From Catellatospora methionotrophica (GTDB lineage Bacteria > Actinomycetota > Actinomycetes > Mycobacteriales > Micromonosporaceae), in the NCBI RefSeq assembly GCF_011297335.1, contig NZ_JAAOTJ010000006.1:124001-188000 (forward strand): DNA of 64,000 bases. Reading direction: 5' to 3'. Positions 45,201 through 51,740 of this stretch are shown here, in pieces. The position numbers and the translations under genes were made by a program. Within the stretch, counting starts at the first letter, position 1, and each line of letters starts with the position of its first letter. The notes beneath the pieces are model-generated. The model was given only the letters and a program-made list of their open reading frames with translations. It was not told the DNA's origin and did no database searches.

Positions 45201-45641
45201 GAGCACCCGCTGCGCCTCCAGGCCGGCCCGCACCGCGCGCAGCGCGTCGGTCTCGGTGGCGACCGGCGCGCCGAAGATGGCCATCACCGCGTCGCCGATG
45301 TACTTCTCGACCACGCCGCCGAACTGCCGGACCACCTGGCGCACCGCGCTGAAGTACTCCTGCTGCAGGGTGCGCACCTGCTCCGGGTCGGTCTGCTCGG
45401 CGTACGTGGTGAAGCCGACCATGTCGACGAACAGCACGCTCACCTGACGCCGGTCCTCCCGCGCTGGCGGGCCGGAAGCCGCGGCCAGCGGGTTGCCGCA
45501 GCCGGTGCAGAAGAGGTCGCCGAAAGCCACCGTACGTCCGCAGTGGACGCATGGTGGCGTGAGGTTAGCCCCGCAGCCGCCGCAGAACCTGTCGTCCGGG
45601 CCGGCCGCGCGGGAGCAGTGCGCGCAGGTTGGGGTCTTCAC
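42258..45641 (-). CDS. Zinc-ribbon / class III nucleotide cyclase / AAA ATPase / TPR multidomain regulator
   Basis: 1127 residues. Two N-terminal zinc ribbons (Cys 6, 9, 20, 23 and 31, 34, 45, 48), a class III cyclase domain (about 63-245) with both metal aspartates (FVDMVGFT Asp73; YIGDAVMAIFG Asp117) and the transition-state pair in VNTASRL, then an AAA/STAND ATPase (Walker A GPAGIGKSR near 285-293, Walker B VFEDMHWAD) and about 500 residues of TPR-like helices. In the ATPase the region APLVELAGGNPLYAHEFV is typical of the LuxR/MalT-like STAND class. It probably makes a cyclic nucleotide in response to a ligand or protein bound by the TPR part. GTG start 45639-45641. A Crp-family gene lies 2.5 kb away. 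Confidence 0.88.
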   Translation of the reverse strand: MKTPTCAHCSRAAGPDDRFCGGCGANLTPPCVHCGRTVAFGDLFCTGCGNPLAAASGPPAREDRRQVSVLFVDMVGFTTYAEQTDPEQVRTLQQEYFSAVRQVVRQFGGVVEKYIGDAVMAIFGAPVATETDALRAVRAGLEAQRVLGRGPLADAATFRAGVATGEALVDVDAARDGGQAIVAGDVVNTASRLQSAAAPGTVLVCAETAGATADDIEYAEQAPQTLKGRSTSSRVFLAVSARLQRRDRDESTPMVNRDHERGLLVTALHRTIRDRSPQLVTVFGPAGIGKSRLLRELARHAERIPETTVCWRVGHCPPFGENVTYSALAEIVKAQAGILDTDDEQTARSRLESTLRAMCGELEAARLGDALGPLVGLPGAGLTPAETESAWRRFLLAMTTANPTVLVFEDMHWADEAMLRFVEMLGSIGPGVPLLVVATARPELRERRPGWTSAVTGTVSVSLGPMHDEHIAAMYRLMFGQAVFPATGVAPLVELAGGNPLYAHEFVRMLVERGELRPVGGNWALADGDATPMPQTVQAVIANRLDLLDSTDRSVLQAAAVVGTQFWPGAVAGALGLPVDVVTRSLQRLQQRDLVAEHPTSAMAGEPEYAFRHVLVRDVCYQRLPRTERVTRHQRTADWLEQITDNRATDLAEVLANHRWAAHEIARTLGMDPEPYAPAARAALHRAARRAYALHALDAAATLLDRALSLKLAHDPLLDLFAAELSLFRTGESFGDSGGPQRLAELAEELDRLGERAGAARALTLLGTVAWSRADRASTLAHLDAAVERYEELPETLEKAEALLELARVHMMNYETEPAIGAAEAAADIADRLGLAEVHANARITSATARYIAGDPTGFSELELLTEHCREHRLTSRRRAAQNFAWACLEEGDLARHHRLLDEQRTVDIAGGLSLATNFHKEAADAFFCGDWDTQVRAISETMRSNAAEWDAMSVLTSSWIRVLRGEEPDDDAIEKLLYFARRSGFHRVLRGAAAPAALCRALQGRAEEAASLLGELERDWQARVMLPFGEWVAAAGHAAALLGDAERERVRAILARSPRRTPWVRAALATVSGEHVEAAAIFARIGDASNRMLSLAWAARAGALDAGDLAEVREFAERNRARGLLG

Positions 45642-45899
45642 ATCTCCGCCAGGTCGCCGGAGGTCCAGTATGGCCTGACCGACCGGGTCGATTCCTTACC
45701 GCTGTAGCTAACGCGACAAGGGGTCCGCACCAACACCGCCGCGCGGCTACAGTTTCGTGCACTGACAGACCGCGGCCTGCGCGCCGGGGTCTCGTGTGGC
45801 GCTGATGGCGAGTAAACGGGGGTTCCACCGACGTGGACCGCCGGTGCGCGTCGCCAGCGGACGCTAACCAATCGATGGTCGTACGTGGGAGGCCGAACG

Positions 45900-46205
45900 A
45901 TGTTGGTGCGACTGGCGCTCGACTGGACCGATCCCTTCGGGATCGCGCACGGCGTGGGCGAGCTTGTGGACATCGACGCGGTCACCCTCGCCGAGCTCGA
46001 AGAGCAGGGAGTGGTGGAGAACATGACCGAGATTCAGCCGACGCCCGACCAGCCGCAGAAGGCATGGGTCGGCCCTGGCGCCCCGCCCGCCGGTGACAAG
46101 GCGTGGGTCGGCCCCGGCGCCCCGCCCGCCGAGGAGAAGGCGTGGGTCGGCCCCGGCGCGCCGCCGGCCGGTGACCCGGACGCGGATCCCGACGACAAGC
46201 CGTGA
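45900..46205 (+). CDS. Small protein with three 13-residue WVGPG repeats
   Basis: 101 residues. The N-terminal ~45 residues (MLVRLALDWTDPFGIAHGVG, then ELVDIDAVTLAELEEQGVVE) form a small beta/alpha unit like those seen in short phage head-tail-type or scaffold proteins. After a Pro/Gln linker come three tandem copies of KAWVGPGAPPA followed by GD, EE and GD, encoded by a 39-bp repeat, then an acidic tail. ATG 45900 follows GGGAGG with 8 nt spacing, so it is a well-expressed real gene. Divergent from the cyclase giant. No known function; the leader-plus-repeated-core layout also resembles multi-core peptide precursors, but no modifying enzyme is adjacent. Confidence 0.75.
   Translation: MLVRLALDWTDPFGIAHGVGELVDIDAVTLAELEEQGVVENMTEIQPTPDQPQKAWVGPGAPPAGDKAWVGPGAPPAEEKAWVGPGAPPAGDPDADPDDKP
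46059..46175 (+). repeat. Three 39-bp in-frame tandem repeats
   Basis: Units 46059-46097, 46098-46136 and 46137-46175 each encode KAWVGPGAPPA plus two acidic/Gly residues. Third-position differences between units show that the repeat is not a very recent slippage product, while the peptide KAWVGPGAPPA is unchanged. Confidence 0.9.
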
Positions 46206-46249
46206 CCGCCTGACGGCGGCGTCACCGCACCTCGGGTGCGTGACCTGAC

Positions 46250-46283
46250 GCGGGGGCGGGCCGGGTGACCGGTCCGCCCCCGC
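46250..46283. terminator. GC-rich hairpin between convergent genes
   Basis: GCGGGGGCGG (46250-46259) pairs with 46274-46283, between the repeat-protein gene and the convergent GH5 gene. Confidence 0.6.
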
Positions 46284-46291
46284 CCCTGTGT

Positions 46292-47941
46292 TCAGCTCGC
46301 GGCGCAGGCCACGCCGTTGAGCTTCACGTTGCTCGGGGCCGTGGACGGCCCGGAGCCGGTGAAGCTGACCGTCCAGCTCTGGCCGGGCAGCAGGTTCGGG
46401 GCCCAGCCGGGCGCGGTGACCGTGACCGTGCCGCCGCTGGTGCTGAACGTGCCGTTCCAGCCGTTGACGATCACCTGGCCGCTGCCGAGCGTGAAGGTCA
46501 GCACCCAGTTCGTGAACGTCGTGCTGCCGGTGTTCGTCACCACCAGCGAGGCGTTGTAGCCGCCCGGCCAGGAGTTGTCGATCCGGTACACCGCCCGGCA
46601 GCTCGTGCCCGCGTTGGGGCTGGGGCTGGCACTCGGGCTGGGACTCGTGCTGCGCGACGGGCTGGGCGACGGGCTCGCGCTGCGGCTCGGGCTGGCGCTC
46701 GGACTCGGGCTGGCCGACCGGGACGGGCTGGCGCTCGGCGACGGGTCGACGACCCCGCTCTTGGCCTTCATGTTCAGCGAGTGCTGCCGGAACACCGCGT
46801 GCTCCGGGCAGCCCTCGCCGGAGTCGAACCCGCCGCAGTTGGTGTTGGCCGGATACCACCAGAACGCGTCGCCGTCGCCGCCGGAGGCCTCCATCTCGGC
46901 GTACATCTCGGTCCACCAGGTGGTCTTGCTGTCGTGCACGTTCCACTCGCCGAGGAAGAACGGCTTGCCGACGACCGTGTGCGCGTCGCTGATCCACCGG
47001 CGCAGCAGGGCACGGGCGGAGGCGTAGTTCAGGCCCGCCCAGCCCTCGGTGGGATACATGTGCCCCGAGGTGAAGTCGATGTACGGCGAGGACTGGATGT
47101 AGGTCCACGGGCCGCCGGAGTCGCCGCCGTAGCCGTACTTCGTCTCCTGGCCCTCCTGGCCCGTACCCAGCAGGTGGTTCGGGTCCAGGCTCTTGACCAG
47201 CGCGCCCATCTCGTCGACCCAGGCCCGCAGGGTGGTGCCGGTGGTGTTCTCGTTGGGCGTGGCGTCGGGGTAGCGGGGCTCGTTCATCAGCTCCCAGGCC
47301 AGCACCGTCGGGTCGTTCTTCCAGGCCACGCCGGTGAACGAGTTGACCCGGGTGAGCGCCTTGGTGACGTAGTTCCGGTACTGGGTGAAGCAGCCGGGGC
47401 AGGCGGTCTTGTTGAAGAAGCGCCACCGGTTGGCGTATCCGGTGGGCAGGCCCTCCCAGGACAGGCGCTTGTCGATGCCGCCGTACGCCTCCCAGAAGTT
47501 CTCGAACACCGGCACGAGCCGGATGTTGTGGTCGCGGGCCGACTTCATGACGTAGTCGAAGAGGATGAACGCCTCCTCGGTGTAGACGCCCTCGGTCGCC
47601 TCGAAGCCCATCCAGTCCTCGTGGCTGAACATCCACAGCCGCAGCACCGACACGTTGTCGCCCTGCAGCCGGGTCATGTGGGCGTCGATCTTGGCCTTGT
47701 CGACGTACTGCTCGCCGGGCAGCCAGTCCGAGCCGAAGGTGAACACGTCGTAGGTGTTGGTGCCGGCGAAGTAGTAGGGCTTGCCGTCCAGGCAGAAGCG
47801 GATGCCGCAGCGGGTGACGAAGCTGTCGCGCGGGTCGGCCGCCTGGGCGGCGGGGGAGGCGACGAACGGCACGGCCAGGGCCAGCGTGGCCGTGACCGCC
47901 GCCAGTGCGGCCAGCAGGGCACGCCGTGGGGAACGGGACAT
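46292..47941 (-). CDS. Secreted GH5 glycoside hydrolase with CBM2 (probable endo-beta-mannanase)
   Basis: 549 residues. Signal peptide (MSRSPRRALLAALAA, cleavage likely after SPAAQA near 33), GH5 catalytic domain (about 35-395) with the acid/base Glu in WELMNEP and the nucleophile Glu in FFLGEWNVH, then a Ser-Pro-Ala-Arg linker (about 400-445) and a family 2 carbohydrate-binding module (about 448-549; SWPGGYNASL, CBM2-type Trp and terminal Cys pair). The YYFAGTNTYDVF and GHMYPTEGW segments resemble GH5 subfamily 7 mannanases more than cellulases. ATG 47939-47941 after GAGGAG at 6 nt. A CebR-like box lies upstream, so induction by cello-oligosaccharides is expected. Confidence 0.88.
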   Translation of the reverse strand: MSRSPRRALLAALAAVTATLALAVPFVASPAAQAADPRDSFVTRCGIRFCLDGKPYYFAGTNTYDVFTFGSDWLPGEQYVDKAKIDAHMTRLQGDNVSVLRLWMFSHEDWMGFEATEGVYTEEAFILFDYVMKSARDHNIRLVPVFENFWEAYGGIDKRLSWEGLPTGYANRWRFFNKTACPGCFTQYRNYVTKALTRVNSFTGVAWKNDPTVLAWELMNEPRYPDATPNENTTGTTLRAWVDEMGALVKSLDPNHLLGTGQEGQETKYGYGGDSGGPWTYIQSSPYIDFTSGHMYPTEGWAGLNYASARALLRRWISDAHTVVGKPFFLGEWNVHDSKTTWWTEMYAEMEASGGDGDAFWWYPANTNCGGFDSGEGCPEHAVFRQHSLNMKAKSGVVDPSPSASPSRSASPSPSASPSRSASPSPSPSRSTSPSPSASPSPNAGTSCRAVYRIDNSWPGGYNASLVVTNTGSTTFTNWVLTFTLGSGQVIVNGWNGTFSTSGGTVTVTAPGWAPNLLPGQSWTVSFTGSGPSTAPSNVKLNGVACAAS

Positions 47942-48011
47942 GGGGACTCCTCGGTAACGCGGCTGCTCCCAGCGATGCGGGCACATCGCGGGCGATGGGA
48001 ACAACCGTCAA

Positions 48012-48025
48012 TGGAAGCGCTCCCA
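48012..48025 (-). promoter_or_regulatory. CebR-like operator upstream of the GH5 gene
   Basis: TGGAAGCGCTCCCA at 48012-48025 (TGGGAGCGCTTCCA on the coding strand) differs by one base from the known actinobacterial CebR palindrome TGGGAGCGCTCCCA. It overlaps the expected promoter zone, 71 bp before the start codon, with a TTGACG hexamer just downstream of it. Confidence 0.85.
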
Positions 48026-48090
48026 TATTAGGGCCCGGCCCACCCCAGGTAAAGCGGTTCAGTAGCGGCCGAACCCCGGCCCGGAACGCA

Positions 48091-48124
48091 TCGAGGCTCC
48101 GTCCCGGGTGGGGCGGAGCCTCGA
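48091..48124 (-). terminator. Terminator of the Crp-family gene
   Basis: TCGAGGCTCCG (48091-48101) pairs perfectly with 48114-48124 around a 12-nt loop, 17 bp past the stop codon on the minus strand. Confidence 0.75.
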
Positions 48125-48140
48125 TCGACGAACTGCGGTG

Positions 48141-48833
48141 TCAGCGGTCCTGCATGCCCGCGCGGCGGCGCAGGGCCGGAACGTCCATCACCACGATGCG
48201 GCGGCCCTCGGTGCGCAGCCATCCCCGGCTGGCGAAGGAACCGATCGCCTGGTTGACGCTCTGCCGCGAGCCGCCCGCCATCTCGGCCAGCTGGCTCTGG
48301 TTCAGCTCGATCGTGATCATCGGCGCCTGGCTCTCCCCGGCCAGCCGCACCAGCGTCTTGGCGACGCGGCCGGGCAGATCGAGGAACACGTGGTCGGCGT
48401 TCTGCTCGGTCAGCCGGCGGATCAGCGCGCCCAGCGAGCGCATGACCGCGTCAAGGATGCGCGGGTTCGAGTGCACCAGCTCCATGAACGCGCCGCGCGA
48501 CAGGGCCAGCGCGGTGCAGTCCTCCAGTGCCTCACACGACGCCGAGCGGGCCGAACCGTCCAGAAGGGACACCTCGCCCAGCACGTCCGGCGGGCGCAGC
48601 ACGGACAGCACCGCGCGCTCGCCGGTCGGGGACGTGCGGAAGATGGCCACCGATCCCCGCTTGAGCACGATGAGTGACTCGCCGGGGTCGTTCTCGACGA
48701 ACAGCAGCTGCCCCTTGCGGAAGGTGCGCGGCACCGCCGCGGCGATCACCCGTTGCCGTACCTCAGGCTCCAGACCAGCGAACATGTCGACCCCGGTGAG
48801 CGCGTCCGCAGCTTCCGGAATGCGAATCTCCAC
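48141..48833 (-). CDS. Crp/Fnr-family transcriptional regulator
   Basis: 230 residues. Cyclic-nucleotide-binding beta-roll (FRKGQLLFVENDPGESLIVL, then GEVSLLDGSARSASCEALED with the phosphate-binding Gly-Glu and Arg-Ser positions), dimer helix, and a C-terminal HTH (ELNQSQLAEMAGGSRQSVNQ). The residues for cAMP contact look intact. GTG 48831-48833 follows AAGGGG. With a nucleotide cyclase nearby, a cAMP-Crp circuit is plausible. No cysteine cluster for Fe-S is present, so it is Crp-like rather than Fnr-like. Confidence 0.9.
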   Translation of the reverse strand: MEIRIPEAADALTGVDMFAGLEPEVRQRVIAAAVPRTFRKGQLLFVENDPGESLIVLKRGSVAIFRTSPTGERAVLSVLRPPDVLGEVSLLDGSARSASCEALEDCTALALSRGAFMELVHSNPRILDAVMRSLGALIRRLTEQNADHVFLDLPGRVAKTLVRLAGESQAPMITIELNQSQLAEMAGGSRQSVNQAIGSFASRGWLRTEGRRIVVMDVPALRRRAGMQDR

Positions 48834-49018
48834 CGCCTACCCCTTCCGTGTTCCCACCCCCACCGACATCCACGGTCGTGGCGGTCGGTGCAACCCTGGA
48901 CAGATCATCGCGTGCGTGAGCCGCCACGTCCACTCCGTGCCTCGGCATCGGAGGCTGTCCATCGACGAATCTGCCGCAACGCAGACACCGCCGACGGATA
49001 CGACAGCGTGCCGCCACA

Positions 49019-49027
49019 TGTGATAAT
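49019..49027 (+). promoter_or_regulatory. Extended -10 promoter giving a leaderless transcript
   Basis: TGTGATAAT is an extended -10 (TGn plus GATAAT 49022-49027). Transcription would begin about 7 nt later, exactly at the GTG start codon 49034. Confidence 0.5.
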
Positions 49028-49033
49028 CCGCCC

Positions 49034-49915
49034 GTGCTGGCTGACGATACGATCCGCACGACACTTCGTACGGCATGGCACCTTCAGCCGGATGGCTGCA
49101 CTCCGCTGGACGGTGGGCCGACGACATCGACCAGGTCGGTTGCCGTAGGTGACCGGCGGTACCTGGCGGTGCTGGTGAGAGGCCCGCAACGGGCCAGTTT
49201 CGAGGCCGGCCTCGCCGCGGCCGAACATCTCGCCCGGCGGGGCTTCCACACCGGCGCACCCGTGCGCGCGGCGGACGGCGCGCTGTGCGTGCCCGTCGGC
49301 GACTGCGTGCTCGCCCTCGTGGAGTCGGTGCCCGGCCGCCCGCTCGACGGCGCGGACCCGGTCGACCAGCAGTGGTGGGGCGACCGGCTCGGGGCGGCAC
49401 ACCGGGGGCTGGCCGGATTCCGGCACGCCGGGCTGCCCGCCTGGCATCCGCTGCGGCCCGAGGCCCCGCACCTGTCCGTGGCGGGCTGGCTGCGCCCGGC
49501 GATCACGGGTGCCATCACGGCGCTGACCAAACTCCAGGTCACCGACCGGCTGACGGTCGGCCCGCTGCACGGCGATCCGCGCCCCGACGCGTTCCGGATC
49601 GACGCCGGAACCGGCCGGATCGGCCTGGTCAGCTGGGGTCGTGCCCGGTTCGGGCCACTGATGTACGACGTCGCCTCGGCCGTGCGACACGCCGGTGGCC
49701 CGTCCCGCGCGGCGGAACTGCTGGCGGCGTACGAGGACGCGGGCCCGGTGCCGGTCGCCGAGATCGAGGGCAGCCTCGACACCCTGCTGCGCTTCCGCTG
49801 GGCGATGGAGGCCGACGCCTGCGCCCGCGCCCTGGCCGCCGGGCACTCCGACGAGGACGCCGCCGACCTCTGCCGAGCAGCCCTCACCGAAACCCGCACC
49901 GCCCTCCTCGACTGA
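49034..49915 (+). CDS. Phosphotransferase-fold (APH-like) protein with altered active site
   Basis: 293 residues. The aminoglycoside/homoserine kinase fold is recognised from VLALVESVPGRPL, LGAAHRGLAGF and VGPLHGDPRPDAF. In the catalytic loop the usual HGDxxxxN has Ala in place of Asn (HGDPRPDA), and the metal-binding Asp of the following D-W/F-G-type motif is Ser (LVSWGRARFGP). So it may be a pseudokinase or bind a ligand only. GTG 49034 without Shine-Dalgarno, directly behind an extended -10 element. Divergent from the Crp gene. Confidence 0.7.
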   Translation: MLADDTIRTTLRTAWHLQPDGCTPLDGGPTTSTRSVAVGDRRYLAVLVRGPQRASFEAGLAAAEHLARRGFHTGAPVRAADGALCVPVGDCVLALVESVPGRPLDGADPVDQQWWGDRLGAAHRGLAGFRHAGLPAWHPLRPEAPHLSVAGWLRPAITGAITALTKLQVTDRLTVGPLHGDPRPDAFRIDAGTGRIGLVSWGRARFGPLMYDVASAVRHAGGPSRAAELLAAYEDAGPVPVAEIEGSLDTLLRFRWAMEADACARALAAGHSDEDAADLCRAALTETRTALLD

Positions 49916-49961
49916 CCCACCGCGCCCCGCCTGCCGCCGGCCGCCTGCCGCCTCCCCGCCT

Positions 49962-50027
49962 GCCGCAACTCTTAAAGAGTCGCGGCATCCGGGGAGGCTG
50001 AGGCCGCGACTCCTTAAGAGTTGCGGC
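49962..50027. repeat. Palindrome family C, copy 2 (66 bp)
   Basis: Arms starting GCCGCAACTCTTAAAGAG (49962-49986) and ending at 50027 pair with one mismatch; pairing extends three bases further out (49959-50030). Same arm sequence as 40710-40776 with a different loop. Again lies between two convergent genes. Confidence 0.9.
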
Positions 50028-50048
50028 AGGTGGGGGTGGGGGTGGGGG

Positions 50049-50876
50049 TCAGGGGGTGCGGAGGTGGGTGAGGACGAGGGGGTCCATGTGGCCGGGGACG
50101 AGGCGTTCTTCGAGGTTCTCGATGCCGGCCCAGTCGGACAGGGCGGTGTCGAGATCGGAGGCGGTGTGGCCGCGGGCGGTCAGCAGGGTGCGGACCTCGT
50201 CGGCGAGGGCGTCGCGCAGGGGGAGCAGGGTGGCCGGATCGGGTCTGCCGAACAGCAGGGTGTGGATGTCGAGTAGGCGGGCCAGTTCGGCGCACGGGTC
50301 GGGGTGGTCGTCGACGCGCAGGTCGGCGACGATGTCGCTGGTGCCGCCGTAGCCCTGGCCGGGCGCGACGACGTACAGGGACGCGCTCTGGCGTCCGCGC
50401 TTGTCGCCGCCCGCGCCATCGCCCGCGCGCAGCGCCGCGAGCAGCCGTACGGCCAGGTCGGCCGCGGGGTCGGACGACAGCCAGGCGCTCTCCATCGCGG
50501 CGACCACCTCGGGTCCGGCGAGGATGTTGCCCTGGATGGCGTATCCGTCGCCGGTGCGCCCGCCCGCCCAGCCGTGGCAGCCCGCCCCGGTGTACGTCGC
50601 GCCGTCGCCGGTGCGGCCCACGACGCCGAGCTGGCGGGAGTCGCGGGCCGGGTCGGCCGCGGTGAGCCCGGCCACCACGTCGGCGGCGGCGGTGCCCGTA
50701 CGCAGCAGGGCGAGTCCCTGCGGCCGGTAGGCGAGGTTGGCGTAGGACTGGGTGGCCAGCGCGCCGACGGCGGCCTCCGCGGCGGGCACGGCGGCTCCCA
50801 CGGCCAGGAACTTGCTGGCTACGGCGACCCCGAGGGCGACCCCGTCGGCCGAACGCGCGACGATCGAGAACGTCAT
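50049..50876 (-). CDS. DUF1028 family protein (Ntn-hydrolase-like)
   Basis: 275 residues. The N-terminus MTFSIVARSADGVALGVAVA and later ATQSYANLAYRPQGLALL, GYAIQGNILAGPEVV and VRLLAALRAGDGAGGDKRGRQSASLYVV match DUF1028, predicted to have an Ntn-hydrolase fold. Function is not established; in some bacteria it is linked to amidohydrolases. The C-terminal 90 residues form a putative peptidoglycan-binding-like extension found in longer members. ATG 50874-50876. Confidence 0.82.
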   Translation of the reverse strand: MTFSIVARSADGVALGVAVASKFLAVGAAVPAAEAAVGALATQSYANLAYRPQGLALLRTGTAAADVVAGLTAADPARDSRQLGVVGRTGDGATYTGAGCHGWAGGRTGDGYAIQGNILAGPEVVAAMESAWLSSDPAADLAVRLLAALRAGDGAGGDKRGRQSASLYVVAPGQGYGGTSDIVADLRVDDHPDPCAELARLLDIHTLLFGRPDPATLLPLRDALADEVRTLLTARGHTASDLDTALSDWAGIENLEERLVPGHMDPLVLTHLRTP

Positions 50877-50939
50877 GGCGCTCAGGGTAGGGGTCCCGGT
50901 GCCGGGCGTACAGGAGAGATCCTCACGACAGGGGAAGAC

Positions 50940-51476
50940 GTGGCCTACCGCTATTTCTACGACTGCGAGTTCATCGAGGACGGAGTCACCATCGACCTGG
51001 TCTCGATCGGCGTGGTCGACGAGTTCGGGCGGGAGTTCTACGCCGTGTCCACCGAGTTCGACCCGAACCGGGCCATCCCGTGGGTGCGCGACAACGTGCT
51101 CAACCTGCTGCCGTCCCCGGCGGACAAGGCGTGGCGCTCGCGCGAGCGCATCCGGGCCGAGCTGCTGGAGTTCCTGACCGAGCCGCTGACCGGCCGCCCG
51201 CAGGAGACCATCGAGCTGTGGGCCTGGTACGGCGCGTACGACCATGTGTGCCTGGCGCAGTTGTGGGGGCCGATGGTGACGCTGCCCCGGGCGATTCCGC
51301 GCTTCACCAAGGAGCTGCGCCAGTTGTGGGACGACAAGGGCCGCCCGGCGCTGCCCGAGGCGGCCACGGCGCGGCACGACGCGCTCGTCGACGCCCGGCA
51401 CAATCTGGCTCGCTACCGGGCGATGACAGCGCGTAAGCGCAAGGACGCGAGACCGCCCGCGGTGGACGCGGGGTGA
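50940..51476 (+). CDS. 3'-5' exoribonuclease, polyadenylate-specific AS type
   Basis: 178 residues. DEDDh-like positions: YFYDCEFIEDG (Asp/Glu), WYGAYDHVCLAQLWG (Asp) and HDALVDARHNL (His...Asp). It aligns throughout with Rv2179c of M. tuberculosis, shown to trim 3' single-stranded RNA overhangs. GTG 50940 follows AGGGGAAG. Divergent from the DUF1028 gene, 63 bp apart. Confidence 0.9.
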   Translation: MAYRYFYDCEFIEDGVTIDLVSIGVVDEFGREFYAVSTEFDPNRAIPWVRDNVLNLLPSPADKAWRSRERIRAELLEFLTEPLTGRPQETIELWAWYGAYDHVCLAQLWGPMVTLPRAIPRFTKELRQLWDDKGRPALPEAATARHDALVDARHNLARYRAMTARKRKDARPPAVDAG

Positions 51477-51487
51477 AGGGCCGATGA

Positions 51488-51514
51488 CAGGCCGGATCGG
51501 CACGGACCGGCCTG
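51488..51514 (+). terminator. Terminator after the exoribonuclease gene
   Basis: CAGGCCGG (51488-51495) pairs with CCGGCCTG (51507-51514), 11 bp after the stop codon. Confidence 0.6.
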
Positions 51515-51688
51515 CCGCGGGTCTGTCACGCACGGGTAACCTTGCCATGACGACACTGTTGCGCTGGCCTGGTGGCCGGCTCGCAGCCCCGGTGTGCAGA
51601 CAGCGGCGGGGCGTGCTGGCCTAACCCAGGTGAGCCCAGTACAGTGCGCATTTGCGGCCCGCCCCGGCCGGCAACGTAGCCGTGATCA

Positions 51689-51737
51689 CTCGTCTCCCGG
51701 GGCCCGGCAACTGACTACCCGTAATCGGGAGGACGAG
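51689..51737 (+). promoter_or_regulatory. Hairpin sequestering the pfkA ribosome binding site
   Basis: CTCGTCTCCCG (51689-51699) is complementary, with one bulged base, to CGGGAGGACGAG (51726-51737), which is the Shine-Dalgarno region just before the ATG at 51741. Inside, GGG and CCC can extend the stem. The 264-bp leader region is unusually long for this window. Confidence 0.5.
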
Positions 51738-51740
51738 AAA

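Noticed and set aside
45900-46205. Firm assignment as a RiPP precursor
   Set aside because: No cyclase, dehydratase, radical SAM or protease gene is within several kilobases; kept as a hypothesis only.
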